This document shows positions 1 to 10,003 of a stretch of 64,000 nt of DNA, piece by piece. The number at the start of each line of letters is the position of its first letter. Positions within the stretch are counted from its first letter, which is position 1. The position numbers were made by a program, and so were the translations under genes. Under the pieces are notes generated by a model. That model did not search any database. It was not told the origin of the DNA and worked only from the letters and a program-made list of their open reading frames with translations. The DNA comes from Craspedostauros australis (Eukaryota > Bacillariophyta > Bacillariophyceae > Mastogloiales > Achnanthaceae), in contig JAMXDE010000041.1 of assembly GCA_026770025.1 (NCBI GenBank), forward strand, positions 62,001-126,000, in the 5' to 3' direction.

Positions 1-198
1 ACCCTCGCGGAAGTTGACAGCGTCCTCCCAGAAGCTCGTTTGGGTCTTGATGAGGGTGGGATGGGCCTTCCTGGCGGAGACTGCTGATGACTTTCTGCTC
101 AAGGGCGAAGTCTCGCTTGCGCTTGCATCGCCATCTGAATTGAGGCTTCCGTAGTTCGTGGCGATGTCTTCGCCATCTGCTTGTGGCTTGGGTGACAT
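1..198 (-). CDS. N-terminal part of an unrecognised protein, cut by the left edge
   Basis: An ATG at 198-196 opens 66 codons that run off the left edge without a stop. The product starts MSPKPQADGEDIATNYGSL and continues with a Ser/Lys-rich, probably disordered stretch, ending in TSFWEDAVNFREG at the edge. The hydrophilic N-terminus shows no signal peptide. The aromatic segment near the edge suggests that a folded or membrane domain follows, but I cannot name the family. Codon use resembles the confident genes of the window. The 1.4 kb to its right is non-coding and probably holds its promoter. Confidence 0.5.
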   Translation of the reverse strand, partial: MSPKPQADGEDIATNYGSLNSDGDASASETSPLSRKSSAVSARKAHPTLIKTQTSFWEDAVNFREG

Positions 199-1601
199 AC
201 TATATTGGTAGTTGTAGAATAGAGTAGAGCAGTGTTTACCGTGCTTGTACGAGTGAAGTGTTCGTTCAATGTTCGTATCGCGTCCGTACGGTGTCTGTGT
301 TGTGCTTGTATTTGTGCTTGTATTTGCGCTCTGGTTGGAATGAATGGATGAATGGATGATGGGATGAATGGAGAGGTGAACGCAGGTGCCTGTCTTCCTC
401 TTCAGTAACGGGGGGATGTGTGTGTTGGGTGTGGTGTTGCTCAAGTGCGATGGTGCAAATGGGATCGACAAAGAGAAGGGCGTCTGATGACTGACTGGTT
501 CTGTTTTTGTGTCTTTGTTGGTTTGTGGGTTTGTTTCTGCTTCTGCTTCTGCTTCTGCTGCTGTTGTGTGACTGTTGTTCTTGTTGTTGTGTGACTGTTG
601 TCAGTGCTGTCAGTGTCGTTGCTCTGCTGTCGACTTCTCTTCGCCTCCATTTTGGTGGTGTAGGCGCAAGAAGAGTGTTGTCGTCATTGTTTGCCTTCGG
701 GTTGTCAGACAGGAACACACAACGACGCACAATTTTGGGGCATCTGTGTGTTGCGTTGTTGTGTGTGGTTGGTTGGTTCCTTGATTGCCTTGGTTGGTTG
801 GTGTGTCGGGTCTGGTGGTGCTGTGATGTGTGTCGTTGCGGGGTCTGGAAGGGTCCAAAAGTCAGGAGGCCAATGTGCCTCCGACAGATGACGTTTCTGC
901 CATCGGTTGTGCCATGCTGTCGCAAAGTTCCCAACCAAACCGCGGAAGTCACTTGAAGCGCACCACCATAAATGAGCTGGAGCACACTTAACATCACACC
1001 ACTTCATTGATAGTTGTTGTGTCACAGCGCCTGTCGCAAGCAGAAAATGGAGCTTCGCCTCACTTTTTCAGCACCACAGCCGGACAACACAATTGCCGGC
1101 AAATGGAGAAAAGGAGAAGAAGATGCGGAGAAAATGCCATCCATCCATCACACATCATGTCGCCCATCACCATCACCATCCACCACCATCCACCACCTCA
1201 CGACAACCCTCCCATCTTCCAATGCCAAGATAGATAGAGAGAGAGCGCAATCCGACGTTGATTTTTGTGGGTGAGATTTTCCAGGGATTGCGCTCCAGAC
1301 ACGCCGACTTTGCCAAACTATCTGCACCAAACGCACGAGTACTTCTTCCGGTCGGCATCAAAAGGTCGTCTCCCTTGTGCTCAACCATCGAGTATGCAAC
1401 TACGAGCTACCAGTACTGCCGCGCGTCATGCTCCGCCTACTCTTCGATTATCTCATCTGGGGAAACCGAAAGTACATACCCGACGACTCTACTCTTAATC
1501 ATTGACTTCTTGGCTCCCTCACTTCCTCATCTGCTCAACTCACGTCTGTGACGATCGTCTGCACCTGCACCTGCACCTGCAACTGCACCCTCTGGAGAAA
1601 C
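199..1601. other. Intergenic, low-complexity
   Basis: This stretch separates the 5' end of the left-edge gene from the 3' end of the UvrB-UvrC gene. It holds strings of TTG, CTG and GTGTTG words (about 500-850) that open long but compositionally biased frames on both strands (poly-Leu, Cys or Thr/Gln), none resembling a protein family. A short CACCTG-type repeat lies at about 1561-1590. I see no convincing gene. Confidence 0.5.
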
Positions 1602-4600
1602 TCATCGCAACCCATTCAACTTGGATCGAAGGATGCGGTGATTCTTCAGAGCGAATCGGTGGCTTTCATCACGGATGGACCGAAGCAAGAGGAGCGCCGG
1701 AGAGTCTGGCCTATCATTGATGGGTGCGCTTGATGTCAGCGAAAACACCTCTTCTTGATTCTTGGCCAACGAGATGACGGGGATCGTCGGGCGCAGGTCT
1801 GCTTCCGAATCGGTACCGCAATGGCCATGCGGGTCAACACCAACAGGTATGGGGATGTACTCTTCCTCGACGATGTGCAAAGATGTGTTATCGTCGCAAT
1901 CAAGAACACCATCATCACGTACATGGTCAGCAGCAGCAGCAGCAGCACTTGCAGTGGTGGTAGCACCATTGGTAACGACATTTCTGCTGGTTGGCAGGTA
2001 CGGTGCTACACCCACCTTGGCCATACCCTTCACGGCTGCATTGAGCTGGCCACGTCCACCATCGATCACGATCAGATCAGGGGCGGCCCAATCATCATCG
2101 CTGCGGTCCATCGATCGACCGCTACCCGTGTTGCCAAAGGCATGGCGCAAGCGACGTCCAATCACCTCTTCCAGTGATGCATAATCGTCAATGCCCTTCA
2201 CCGTCTTGATGTGGAATTGGCGGTACAACTTCGGTGACGGTCGTCCGTCCACGAATGCCACGCAGGATCCCACGCTGGCGCTGCCTTGGGTGTGACTGAT
2301 GTCGTAGCATTCGATCCGTTTGATGGGACGCTCGATATTCAGCATGGATTGGAGTTCGGTCACTGCCGTTCCATCCAACGACGTCTTCGTCGCTCCTCGT
2401 ACCGAACCAAGCTCGTTCTGCCTGGCCTCTTCTTGGGCGTTCTCGATGGCCAGCTTCATCGCGCGTTGGTCTGTGCTCTTCCGGGGACCGCGGGTAACTG
2501 GCGTCCGAATGGCAAGGGAGGTACGCTTCTTCGGCGCCGGAGAGCCATTCACCTGGCCATCAGCACCCACGATCTCGCCATCGTTGCTGTTGCTACTCCT
2601 TCTGGCCTTCATGCTCCGCCGTGCTGTCCGGATTATGAGACGCAGTTCGGACACATCCGGCAGTGGATATTGCAGCAGGATTTCATTCGGCAGAAACGAA
2701 AAGCTGCCTGCGGGCATGTCGCCTCCTGACGGATAGTGCTGGCGTTCCAACACCGTTTGCAGGACTGCCGAATAATCCTCCTCGGCGTCCATTCCTGCCG
2801 ACAGCTGGCACCGATACGCAAATTTGCCAGCGATGAGTCCATCTCGCAGCTGCATCACCTGGACGACTGCTTCTGTTTGGTCATTGAACGGCTGGATAGC
2901 GACGACATCTCGGTTCTCGTTGTATTTCGAATCGAAGAGCTGCGACGCTTCTTGGTATTCTAGTTGCGCAACCGCCAAGGATCTTGCGCTCACGTCACAT
3001 CCGCTGCTGGGGGCAAGATCGCCATTTGCGTCGATTTCGAACACTTCTTGCAAGGCGGTCTCGAATTGCATTCTGTACTTCGTCTTGCTGAGGGATCCAT
3101 GCCGGGCCTGCAGTGCCAGCGTCCGAAGGTTGTACTTGTCCTCGATGCGTTGCAGGATTTGCGACACCTCTGAATGGTGAGGATACGGTCCAAAGTACTT
3201 GTTTACTGATGACGCATCACCGTTCGCCTTCGTCGGCACGATGTGAAACCGAGGGTACTCATCTTCCAACGATGCGCAGATGTAGGGATAGGATGCATCG
3301 TCACGAAGAAGCACGTTGTACGGTGGCTGATGGTGCTTGATCAGGTTCGATTCCAACAGCAAGGCATCTCGATCGGAGGGTGTCACGATGAATTCCACAT
3401 TCGTGGCCTTTTGGATCATGACCTGGATGCGTCGGGAATGCTTCGCACCTGATGCCAGATATGACTTGACTCGATTTCGAAGCTTCTTCGCCTTGCCGAT
3501 GTAGAGGGTGCTACCATCTCCACCCTTCCAAAAGTACACGCCAGGTTTTGCCGGGATGTGGTCCGTTTCGATGTTCGCAGGATCATCCGCACCAACGGCG
3601 ATCTGCATCGTGCCTGTCGCAGCAACAACCCCATTGCTTCCGCGTGATGAGGCACTGCTGCTGGTGCTGCCACCGCCGATGGCTCCATTTGGTGCATTCC
3701 TCGCAGTCGCGACCGACTTCTGTGCCTCGATCTGGTCTTTCAAGACGTCGAAGATTGATTGCATGGTCGACCCTGTCGTTGAACGCATCTTTGTTCCATG
3801 CTCTTCGTTGTACCGAAGTTGGAGCTCGCGCCTGTATTTTGTGATGTTGATGCATTCCTGCATGGCGGACGTCACCTTGTTGGCATACATGATCGCGGCC
3901 CCGTTCACGTTCCGCGCTGCTCTTCCGACTGTTTGCAACATGGCAGTCTCAGAGCGCAAGAATCCCTGGCTGTCGGCGTTGAGAATGGCCACGAGCGAGA
4001 CCTGCGGCAAATCCAGGCCTTCTCGCAGCAGGTTGACACCGACCAAGCAGTCCACGCGACCCAATTGAAGCGCCTTCAACGCGTCCGACCGTTCCTGGGT
4101 GTTGAGACCCGAGTGGATGTAAGTCGAGAGCACATCATGCTGGCCCAAGTACTTCGAATAGTCCTCGGCGTCTTGTTTCGTGAGGGCCATGACGAGGGTG
4201 CGTTCTCCTCGTCCCCTGCGAAGCTTAACTTCTCGCAAGAGGTCCTCCAGCTGATCGGGACCTGATGGGCGAACTTCGATGGAAGGATCGCACACGTAGG
4301 TTGGACGGATGAGCATGTCCACGGGATCGGCAGTTGACATTTGCAGTTCCTGCTTCGAAGGTGTGGCGCTGACGAAGACTCCCTGACGGATGCGCTGGAA
4401 GAATTCTCGCTCCTGCAACGGTCTGTTATCCAGGCAGGAGGGTAGCCGGTAGCCGTGTTTCACCAGCATCTTCTTGCGTGCCTGGTCGCCTCGGTACATG
4501 GCCTTCAGCTGGGGGAGCGTGACGTGAGATTCGTCGACCAAAAGCAGCCAGTCATCACCCTTGTTCTTCTCGCCGTTGTTGGTGGCATTGGTGATTTCGG

Positions 4601-6941
4601 TGCTGGCTTGAGCATCTGCATCGTTGTGCCCATTTTTATCTGTGGCCCATTTTTTGGAGAAGTAGTCCAGTAGACAGGCGGGTGCTTCACCTGCCTCTCG
4701 CAACGCCAGATGACGGCTGTAGTTTTCAATGCCAGCACAAAATCCAAGATCGCGGATCATGGCCAAGTCTTGGATGACACGATGTTGCAGCCTGTCGGCC
4801 TCTTCTTTCCTTCCTTCATCGCGCAACACCTTCTCACGGTCCTTGAGTTCGTCTTCGATGCGTCTGCAGGTCTCATCCAAGCCCTCTTGGGACGTCGTGA
4901 CATGGTGCTTGGTGGGAAAGACGATGACATGATCAACTTCCACAAGCCCCGTCATTTGCCCACGTCCGATAGAAATGATCTGAACACGATCGTCAGCATC
5001 TTCTTGAGACACCGGCGATGTAAGGGATCTTGACACTGGCTGCAACAAGATCCGTAGGGGATACGCCTCCGATGGCGGCCACAGAGAGAGGGTGGACACG
5101 CCGTTTTGAGGATTCGTATCGAGCTCGTACCGGCCGCGCACCATCTCCTCCTTGTTGGATGACGTTCTGGATTGGCCTCGCGCTTTGTTTCGTCGTTTGC
5201 GCTTGCCGGTGTCGAAGCTGTCATCATCAAGGACCTCTTCGTCGACGTTACCGGCATTGATGTACAGCATAGTTTGCAGCGTATCTTCAATCTCAACCAA
5301 ATCCTCGAATATGTCTCCTACGTCCCACCGAGCACTGGCCTTGAGATATTCCTCTGGCATTCCCAGCCCGTAAATGCAGCTGACGGATGCCACGACGACT
5401 ACATCGTCATGCTGCAACAACGAGTTGGTTGCGAGATGCCGCAGCGCATCCAGTTCCTCATTGACGGATGACTTCTTGGCGATGTACTTGCCGGTGGCCT
5501 CTTTGAAGGCTTCAGGCACGTAGTGGTTGTAGTACGACACGAACAGTTCGACGCGGTTCTTCTTGAAGAATGAACGCAGCTCCCTGGCCAATTGTGCTGC
5601 CAGAGTCTTGTTGTGACACAAGACCAACGTCTTGCGTTGGAGCTTTGCAATGAGGTGCGCCATCACCAACGTCTTCCCGGTGCCTGTGATTCCTCGAAGC
5701 ACGCTGTACTTGTCACCGCGTTGCACCTGACGGACGAGCTGCTCGATGGCCTCTGGTTGGTCGCCAGTTGGTTCGTACGGTGCAGTGACTTGGAACAAGG
5801 AACGCTTATCTGGCCTTGCGTCCACGAATGTTCCATCCGCAGTGGCGGCAGCTGCATCGGGCAGCAGCTTGATGGCGGTGGATACATCATGAAAACCGCC
5901 GGCCTGCTCGACGGCGACATCAGCCTCAGGGCTGTTGCGATACCATCTTCGAGATGAGATGGTCGAGAATGATGGCTCGGAGTTGCCGATGGCCATGCGC
6001 AGTGAAGCTCCTGTCGTACGGCACGGATGGATCCTCAGATGTGGATAGGCCAGGCTTAGATCGGAGCCTGGAGGACGATGTCTCGACACTGGGGACTGGA
6101 ATGCCAAACAGCGAGCTGCTGCTCCGCCAATGCTATGACGTGCTGATCCCTCACTTGTCACTCCGAGTGTTGATGTGTGGTGCACCAACCAGGATGCGGC
6201 CGTGCTACCCGTACGAGTTGTTGCACGTTGGGACCATGGAAAAGCAGCGGTTGCCCTCATTGTCGTGCGGACTGCGATAGAAGCAGAAGTGCCAGTAGAA
6301 GCCAATGCCGAGGTGGTGGGCGAAGCTGCTGTTGTTGCTGGTGTAACGAACGGTGAAGCACCTGCGGCGACGAAAAGAAGAATGCAGAAGCAGAGAGAGA
6401 CCCAGAGGCTGGAGCGGAGACGGATTCTTTGGGAGATCGTGAAAGATATCTTCCTCAAGATCCTGGGAATCCACCACACTGCCGCGCCGAAAACTAGCGA
6501 TGCTCCTTCTTTGGATGCTTGTCGAATCGACATAAGTCTGTATGGGGTGGAGTATGCAGGGGTGTTGGTTGAACTAGCGTATGAGGCAATCGAGGAGGAA
6601 CGGAGATAGGGTGGCAGAGATGGGGATGGAGAGAGCAAGAGCACGTGTGGCGTGCAGAGCAGTAGAGCAGCAAAGCAGCCGTCGGAGAGTCGAGAGATTC
6701 CAACACCTGCCGATGTGGTCGAGCACTTGCAGAATGCCAATGTGCAGATTGATGCTCGCTGATGGTTATGACCCACCAATAGGTTGCCTATTGCCGTTGT
6801 TGTCGTTGTTCCTTCTGCTGCTGCTGTTGCTCCTTCTGCTGCTGTTGTTGTTGTCGTCGCCGACGCCGTCTTCATCCCCAGATCTCTGTGTGGCTGATCC
6901 ATTGGAACTTTGGGGCAGGTTTGGGAACACGAAGACCTCAT
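1602..6941 (-). CDS. UvrB-UvrC fusion, nucleotide excision repair helicase/nuclease with a targeting leader
   Basis: One uninterrupted frame of 1,779 codons. Residues 1-370 are a leader: low-complexity Thr/Ala, then a hydrophobic segment (about 178-197) and an Ala/Ser/Thr/Arg-rich stretch. Met137 (codon at 6533) may be the true start. Residues 380-1070 are UvrB: Walker A GITGTGKT (417-424), the damage-verification hairpin region with YYNHYVPEAF (470-479), DESH (803-806) and motif VI QTVGRAARN (1003-1011). A Gly/Ser linker (about 1080-1120) leads into UvrC: GIY-YIG nuclease (GVYFW at 1134, LYIGK at 1146), a UVR-like helix (LEYQEASQLF near 1327) and the RNase H-like nuclease with ECYDISH (1544), IDGGRGQL (1626) and DESHRF (1758), giving the Asp-Asp-His set. 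In bacteria UvrB and UvrC are separate proteins that incise either side of a lesion. The UvrB C-terminal UVR motif, the UvrC iron-sulfur cysteines and a helix-hairpin-helix tail are not seen. Plastid location is inference from the leader. Confidence 0.93.
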   Translation of the reverse strand: MRSSCSQTCPKVPMDQPHRDLGMKTASATTTTTAAEGATAAAEGTTTTTAIGNLLVGHNHQRASICTLAFCKCSTTSAGVGISRLSDGCFAALLLCTPHVLLLSPSPSLPPYLRSSSIASYASSTNTPAYSTPYRLMSIRQASKEGASLVFGAAVWWIPRILRKISFTISQRIRLRSSLWVSLCFCILLFVAAGASPFVTPATTAASPTTSALASTGTSASIAVRTTMRATAAFPWSQRATTRTGSTAASWLVHHTSTLGVTSEGSARHSIGGAAARCLAFQSPVSRHRPPGSDLSLAYPHLRIHPCRTTGASLRMAIGNSEPSFSTISSRRWYRNSPEADVAVEQAGGFHDVSTAIKLLPDAAAATADGTFVDARPDKRSLFQVTAPYEPTGDQPEAIEQLVRQVQRGDKYSVLRGITGTGKTLVMAHLIAKLQRKTLVLCHNKTLAAQLARELRSFFKKNRVELFVSYYNHYVPEAFKEATGKYIAKKSSVNEELDALRHLATNSLLQHDDVVVVASVSCIYGLGMPEEYLKASARWDVGDIFEDLVEIEDTLQTMLYINAGNVDEEVLDDDSFDTGKRKRRNKARGQSRTSSNKEEMVRGRYELDTNPQNGVSTLSLWPPSEAYPLRILLQPVSRSLTSPVSQEDADDRVQIISIGRGQMTGLVEVDHVIVFPTKHHVTTSQEGLDETCRRIEDELKDREKVLRDEGRKEEADRLQHRVIQDLAMIRDLGFCAGIENYSRHLALREAGEAPACLLDYFSKKWATDKNGHNDADAQASTEITNATNNGEKNKGDDWLLLVDESHVTLPQLKAMYRGDQARKKMLVKHGYRLPSCLDNRPLQEREFFQRIRQGVFVSATPSKQELQMSTADPVDMLIRPTYVCDPSIEVRPSGPDQLEDLLREVKLRRGRGERTLVMALTKQDAEDYSKYLGQHDVLSTYIHSGLNTQERSDALKALQLGRVDCLVGVNLLREGLDLPQVSLVAILNADSQGFLRSETAMLQTVGRAARNVNGAAIMYANKVTSAMQECINITKYRRELQLRYNEEHGTKMRSTTGSTMQSIFDVLKDQIEAQKSVATARNAPNGAIGGGSTSSSASSRGSNGVVAATGTMQIAVGADDPANIETDHIPAKPGVYFWKGGDGSTLYIGKAKKLRNRVKSYLASGAKHSRRIQVMIQKATNVEFIVTPSDRDALLLESNLIKHHQPPYNVLLRDDASYPYICASLEDEYPRFHIVPTKANGDASSVNKYFGPYPHHSEVSQILQRIEDKYNLRTLALQARHGSLSKTKYRMQFETALQEVFEIDANGDLAPSSGCDVSARSLAVAQLEYQEASQLFDSKYNENRDVVAIQPFNDQTEAVVQVMQLRDGLIAGKFAYRCQLSAGMDAEEDYSAVLQTVLERQHYPSGGDMPAGSFSFLPNEILLQYPLPDVSELRLIIRTARRSMKARRSSNSNDGEIVGADGQVNGSPAPKKRTSLAIRTPVTRGPRKSTDQRAMKLAIENAQEEARQNELGSVRGATKTSLDGTAVTELQSMLNIERPIKRIECYDISHTQGSASVGSCVAFVDGRPSPKLYRQFHIKTVKGIDDYASLEEVIGRRLRHAFGNTGSGRSMDRSDDDWAAPDLIVIDGGRGQLNAAVKGMAKVGVAPYLPTSRNVVTNGATTTASAAAAAADHVRDDGVLDCDDNTSLHIVEEEYIPIPVGVDPHGHCGTDSEADLRPTIPVISLAKNQEEVFSLTSSAPINDRPDSPALLLLRSIRDESHRFALKNHRILRSKLNGLR

Positions 6942-7275
6942 TGAAAGTTGCTGCCGACACCTTCCACAGGGTTCTCGCTTTCTTCTCCTCTTTGTTGGGA
7001 TCGCGAAAAAGGAAAGAAAAACCGCTTCTGCGGAGTTCGACCAGGGAAGGCACAGATCATCCAGAACGCTGGCTGTGACGATACCTGATCATCGGCAACG
7101 CGGCCAGGAATAGAACACAAGTATTCTACAATATCACGTAGTACAATAGGTCTCAACATACAGGCTCCATGAGGCACATAGACACCTATGATAGGTCAAA
7201 GAGAAGACGTGATCTGGGGTTGTTTGAGTGTGATTGAATTTCTTTGTTACTATCGATGGAGCAGACAGCAGCAGC
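6942..7275. other. Intergenic between UvrB-UvrC and P1
   Basis: Upstream of the fusion gene and downstream of the P1 stop codon. No ORF with family resemblance. It should contain the fusion gene's promoter and the P1 3' untranslated region. A conventional AATAAA was not seen. Confidence 0.4.
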
Positions 7276-8364
7276 TTAGTAGTCACCGCCGCCTTCGTCT
7301 CCTCCGAACATGTCCATACCACCTCCGAGGTCCATTTCTTCTTCCTCTTCCTTCTCTTCCTCCTTTTCTTCTTCAGCAGCCTCTCCACCGGCGGCACTGT
7401 AGAGTTAGGTCGTGTCGAATCAATGTGTTTGTTGCGTTGGAAGCGGTGCGATGATTGAACATGATCCAGTTATGAATACGAGGCCAAGTCGAAAAGCACA
7501 AAGTGAGTTGGAAGTGTGAGTTGATTGGATATGAGAAAGCGATACGTATCAAGGCTGATATCCTCGAGCTGAAAACTGATGTTGGGGTAGGGATGTTCAG
7601 GCGAACAGGACAATCCCTACAGCACATACACAATCAATTATCCACCACAAATCCAAATGCATGAACTTACCCTCCGCCGCTGTGGTTGGAAGCATCAAGA
7701 GATAATGGTGTGTGTGTTTGATACGTTGAAACAAGAGAGAGAGAGAGGGCAAGATGGTGTGTCAGATTATTGATCAGACGATCGGAGTGGTTCAATAGTT
7801 TCATAGCGTAACGCGGGAGGCAAGACCTGCGCACAAAGCGTTCTTGAACGTGGCTGGACTTGACGTTGCTGATGCTTATGTCCCAGCCACAGATGCCAAC
7901 AAGTCCACGGCTGGAGTCGTTCTCATCTGCTCCTGTCTGCATTCTCCGCGCAGTCTGAATGAACCCTCTGTGCAATGCTACTGCACTTGTATAGCTGTAC
8001 GTGTGGGTGTTCGATCCAGCCACAACTTCGTGACCAATACTGTGGACAGCAAACGTGACGGATGGCCCACACGAACACCGCCCCAATCCTCCAACCGATC
8101 CTCGTGGCGCTCTTGCACTCACCCGCCGCCGCCGCCACCACCGCCTCCTGGGCCTGGTGTGAAGGATTCGAGCTTCTTTGGTGCCAGCGAGACGACGCCT
8201 CCGAAGAGGCTCGCCATGGCTGCTCCTACCGTGTTACCAGAGGCAGTGGCGACAGCCGAGATCTTCTCGGCGTCGCATTCATCCCCGATAACGAGGCAGC
8301 ACAGGGAGGCCACCAGGTCTTCCTTCTGCGAGTCTGAAAGACCGTCCAAACTTGTTAGCACCAT
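7276..8364 (-). CDS. RPLP1: 60S acidic ribosomal protein P1, three exons including a 9-nt microexon
   Basis: Exons on the minus strand are 8364-8123, 7679-7671 and 7396-7276, giving 123 residues. Exon 1 (ATG in TTCACCATGG) encodes the helical P1 dimerisation domain, starting MVLTSLDGLSDSQKEDLV, and runs into a Gly-rich hinge. It ends in phase 2 at a GTGAGT donor. The 9-nt exon lies between CCACAG and GTAAGT and adds only Gly-type hinge codons. The last exon follows CTACAG and encodes an acidic Glu/Lys run and the C-terminus MDLGGGMDMFGGDEGGGDY. P1 and P2 heterodimers form the lateral stalk of the large subunit, which recruits elongation factors. Skipping the microexon also preserves the frame. 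The C-terminus differs from the animal and yeast DDDMGFGLFD form. P1 is preferred to P2 because of the N-terminal domain. Confidence 0.85.
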
Positions 8365-10003
8365 GGTGAATTGGATTACTTTTCGTGATCGACTTGTTGC
8401 CGGTCAGTGTTTCGATGTTGTTGCTGGTGCCGATGTTGGTGTTGGTGTTGCTGATGCTGGTGGCGACACAGGACACAGGCTTGCTTGCTTGGCTTCTTGG
8501 CTCTTCTCTCTGCTCGCTGCGTTCGTTGCTGCTGTTGCGCACCCTTCCAACCGAGGCGACCGTGACGACACTTCATCACGACAGAAGACCAAGAGTGTTG
8601 CCGACAACGGGCAACGGACAGACGTGTCCAAGTCAGATATGAGTCACCTTGTTCGTTGTCTTCACTTCGTTTTGCCTGAAGTAACGAGGTAAGAGTCACA
8701 ACAACAGGAAAACTGACAAATGACCACTTCGATCATAACGGTTTTGTCTTGTTTGGGAGACCTAGACTCTCTCTCCCTAGAGAGTAAAATATGCTCTACT
8801 CACAAACACACACACTGAGAGAGAGAGAGACGACCGCGTGTGACAGAGTCTTGCTCCATGCGTGGACATAGTACGTATGGTAGCTTGCTCTGTGTTAGCA
8901 ACCAGATCTCCTCTTAGTACTCACGTAGCCACTGTGCAACTGCAGTAGCGCAACTTGCATCTCCCAACACCAGCGCGAAGACATATGCATGCATAATGCG
9001 GCCTATAATAGCACTCTGCTCTGCTCTATTCTGTTTCATTCCGCTGGACTATTCATCCTCGACACCAACTACTTCCAGATGAATTGCTTGAGTTCAAATG
9101 ATGAACAACAAACGGACGCAGTACGACCTATGCAATCACAACTTCAACCCAAACTGCTCTCCGCGAGAGTGCTGAGAGTATTCAGACCATCTGGCGCGGA
9201 ACGAGACATGGAAACCGTGCTGCATGCTCCATGGTCTTGTATGTCTGAGAACACAAGAGCGGAATGGAATGGACCTCACCAAGGCGCGTTGATTATGCAA
9301 TTGGATTCGTTCGTTCTGGAGAGAGAGTTTCACGCAAACCACATGCTCTGCAAAAAGTACAACACATGGTAGAGCTGTACGAATAGTGTGTGGTTGTGTG
9401 TGTGTGTTTCTATTTCTGTGTGTTGTGAGTGCTTCTGCGGTTGCGCAATTTGTGTAGGAGATATGTGGAAAAACATGGATTATACATTGTACCATACGGC
9501 AAATCGCACGAGGTGATGGGTTGTGGGGCTGTGCGGCCAAAATGACGCTTCGACACTCAATATCGAAGCTTCGTTCCGTCCACAGGTCTCATCCATTACC
9601 TCCTGGTGCCCGCCCGATCAATGCAGACTACACCAGCTTGTTCTCAGTCGGATACCCTGCAACACGAGCTTGCATGGGCATACGAGACAGAACAGCCGAC
9701 GGATCTGCGACATTTGGGTGGGCAAATCATCGGATTGATGGGTTGGTTGACTGACTAAATGATGATGGTAGTGACACCCGAGATGAAATCGACGCTGATG
9801 GTGATGCTGATGGAAACGCACGGCGTTGAGTTCATTCGATTCACATCAATTTCCACCATAAAGTTCCGTGCGTCACGCTACAGCTTTGGATTCCCCCCAG
9901 GGTCGCAGCGTGTATGGAATCAATGAGAGCATCGTGAGAAAACGGCGGACGAGTTGCCCAGCGTCACGGTCATCTCCCACAATCGGCCAGTCCAGTGCTC
10001 TGC
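8365..10003. other. Intergenic, P1 promoter side and ADF 3' side
   Basis: No gene is supported. The stretch contains a hairpin (ACTCTCT, 6-nt loop, AGAGAGT, near 8767-8787), a GA-repeat near 8816-8830 and GT-rich simple sequence near 9385-9425. A 127-codon plus-strand frame at 8989-9372 has no recognisable domain and I treat it as chance. Confidence 0.4.

Noticed and set aside
266..997. Long minus-strand frame of 243 codons near the left end
   Set aside because: Composition is Thr/His/Gln low-complexity from simple-sequence DNA; overlapping frames on both strands are equally open.
7844..8692. 282-codon plus-strand frame opposite P1 exon 1
   Set aside because: It overlaps the secure P1 exon and its introns and has no family resemblance.
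8989..9372. 127-codon plus-strand ORF
   Set aside because: No domain, no signal of codon bias like neighbouring genes, and no splice partners. Treated as chance.
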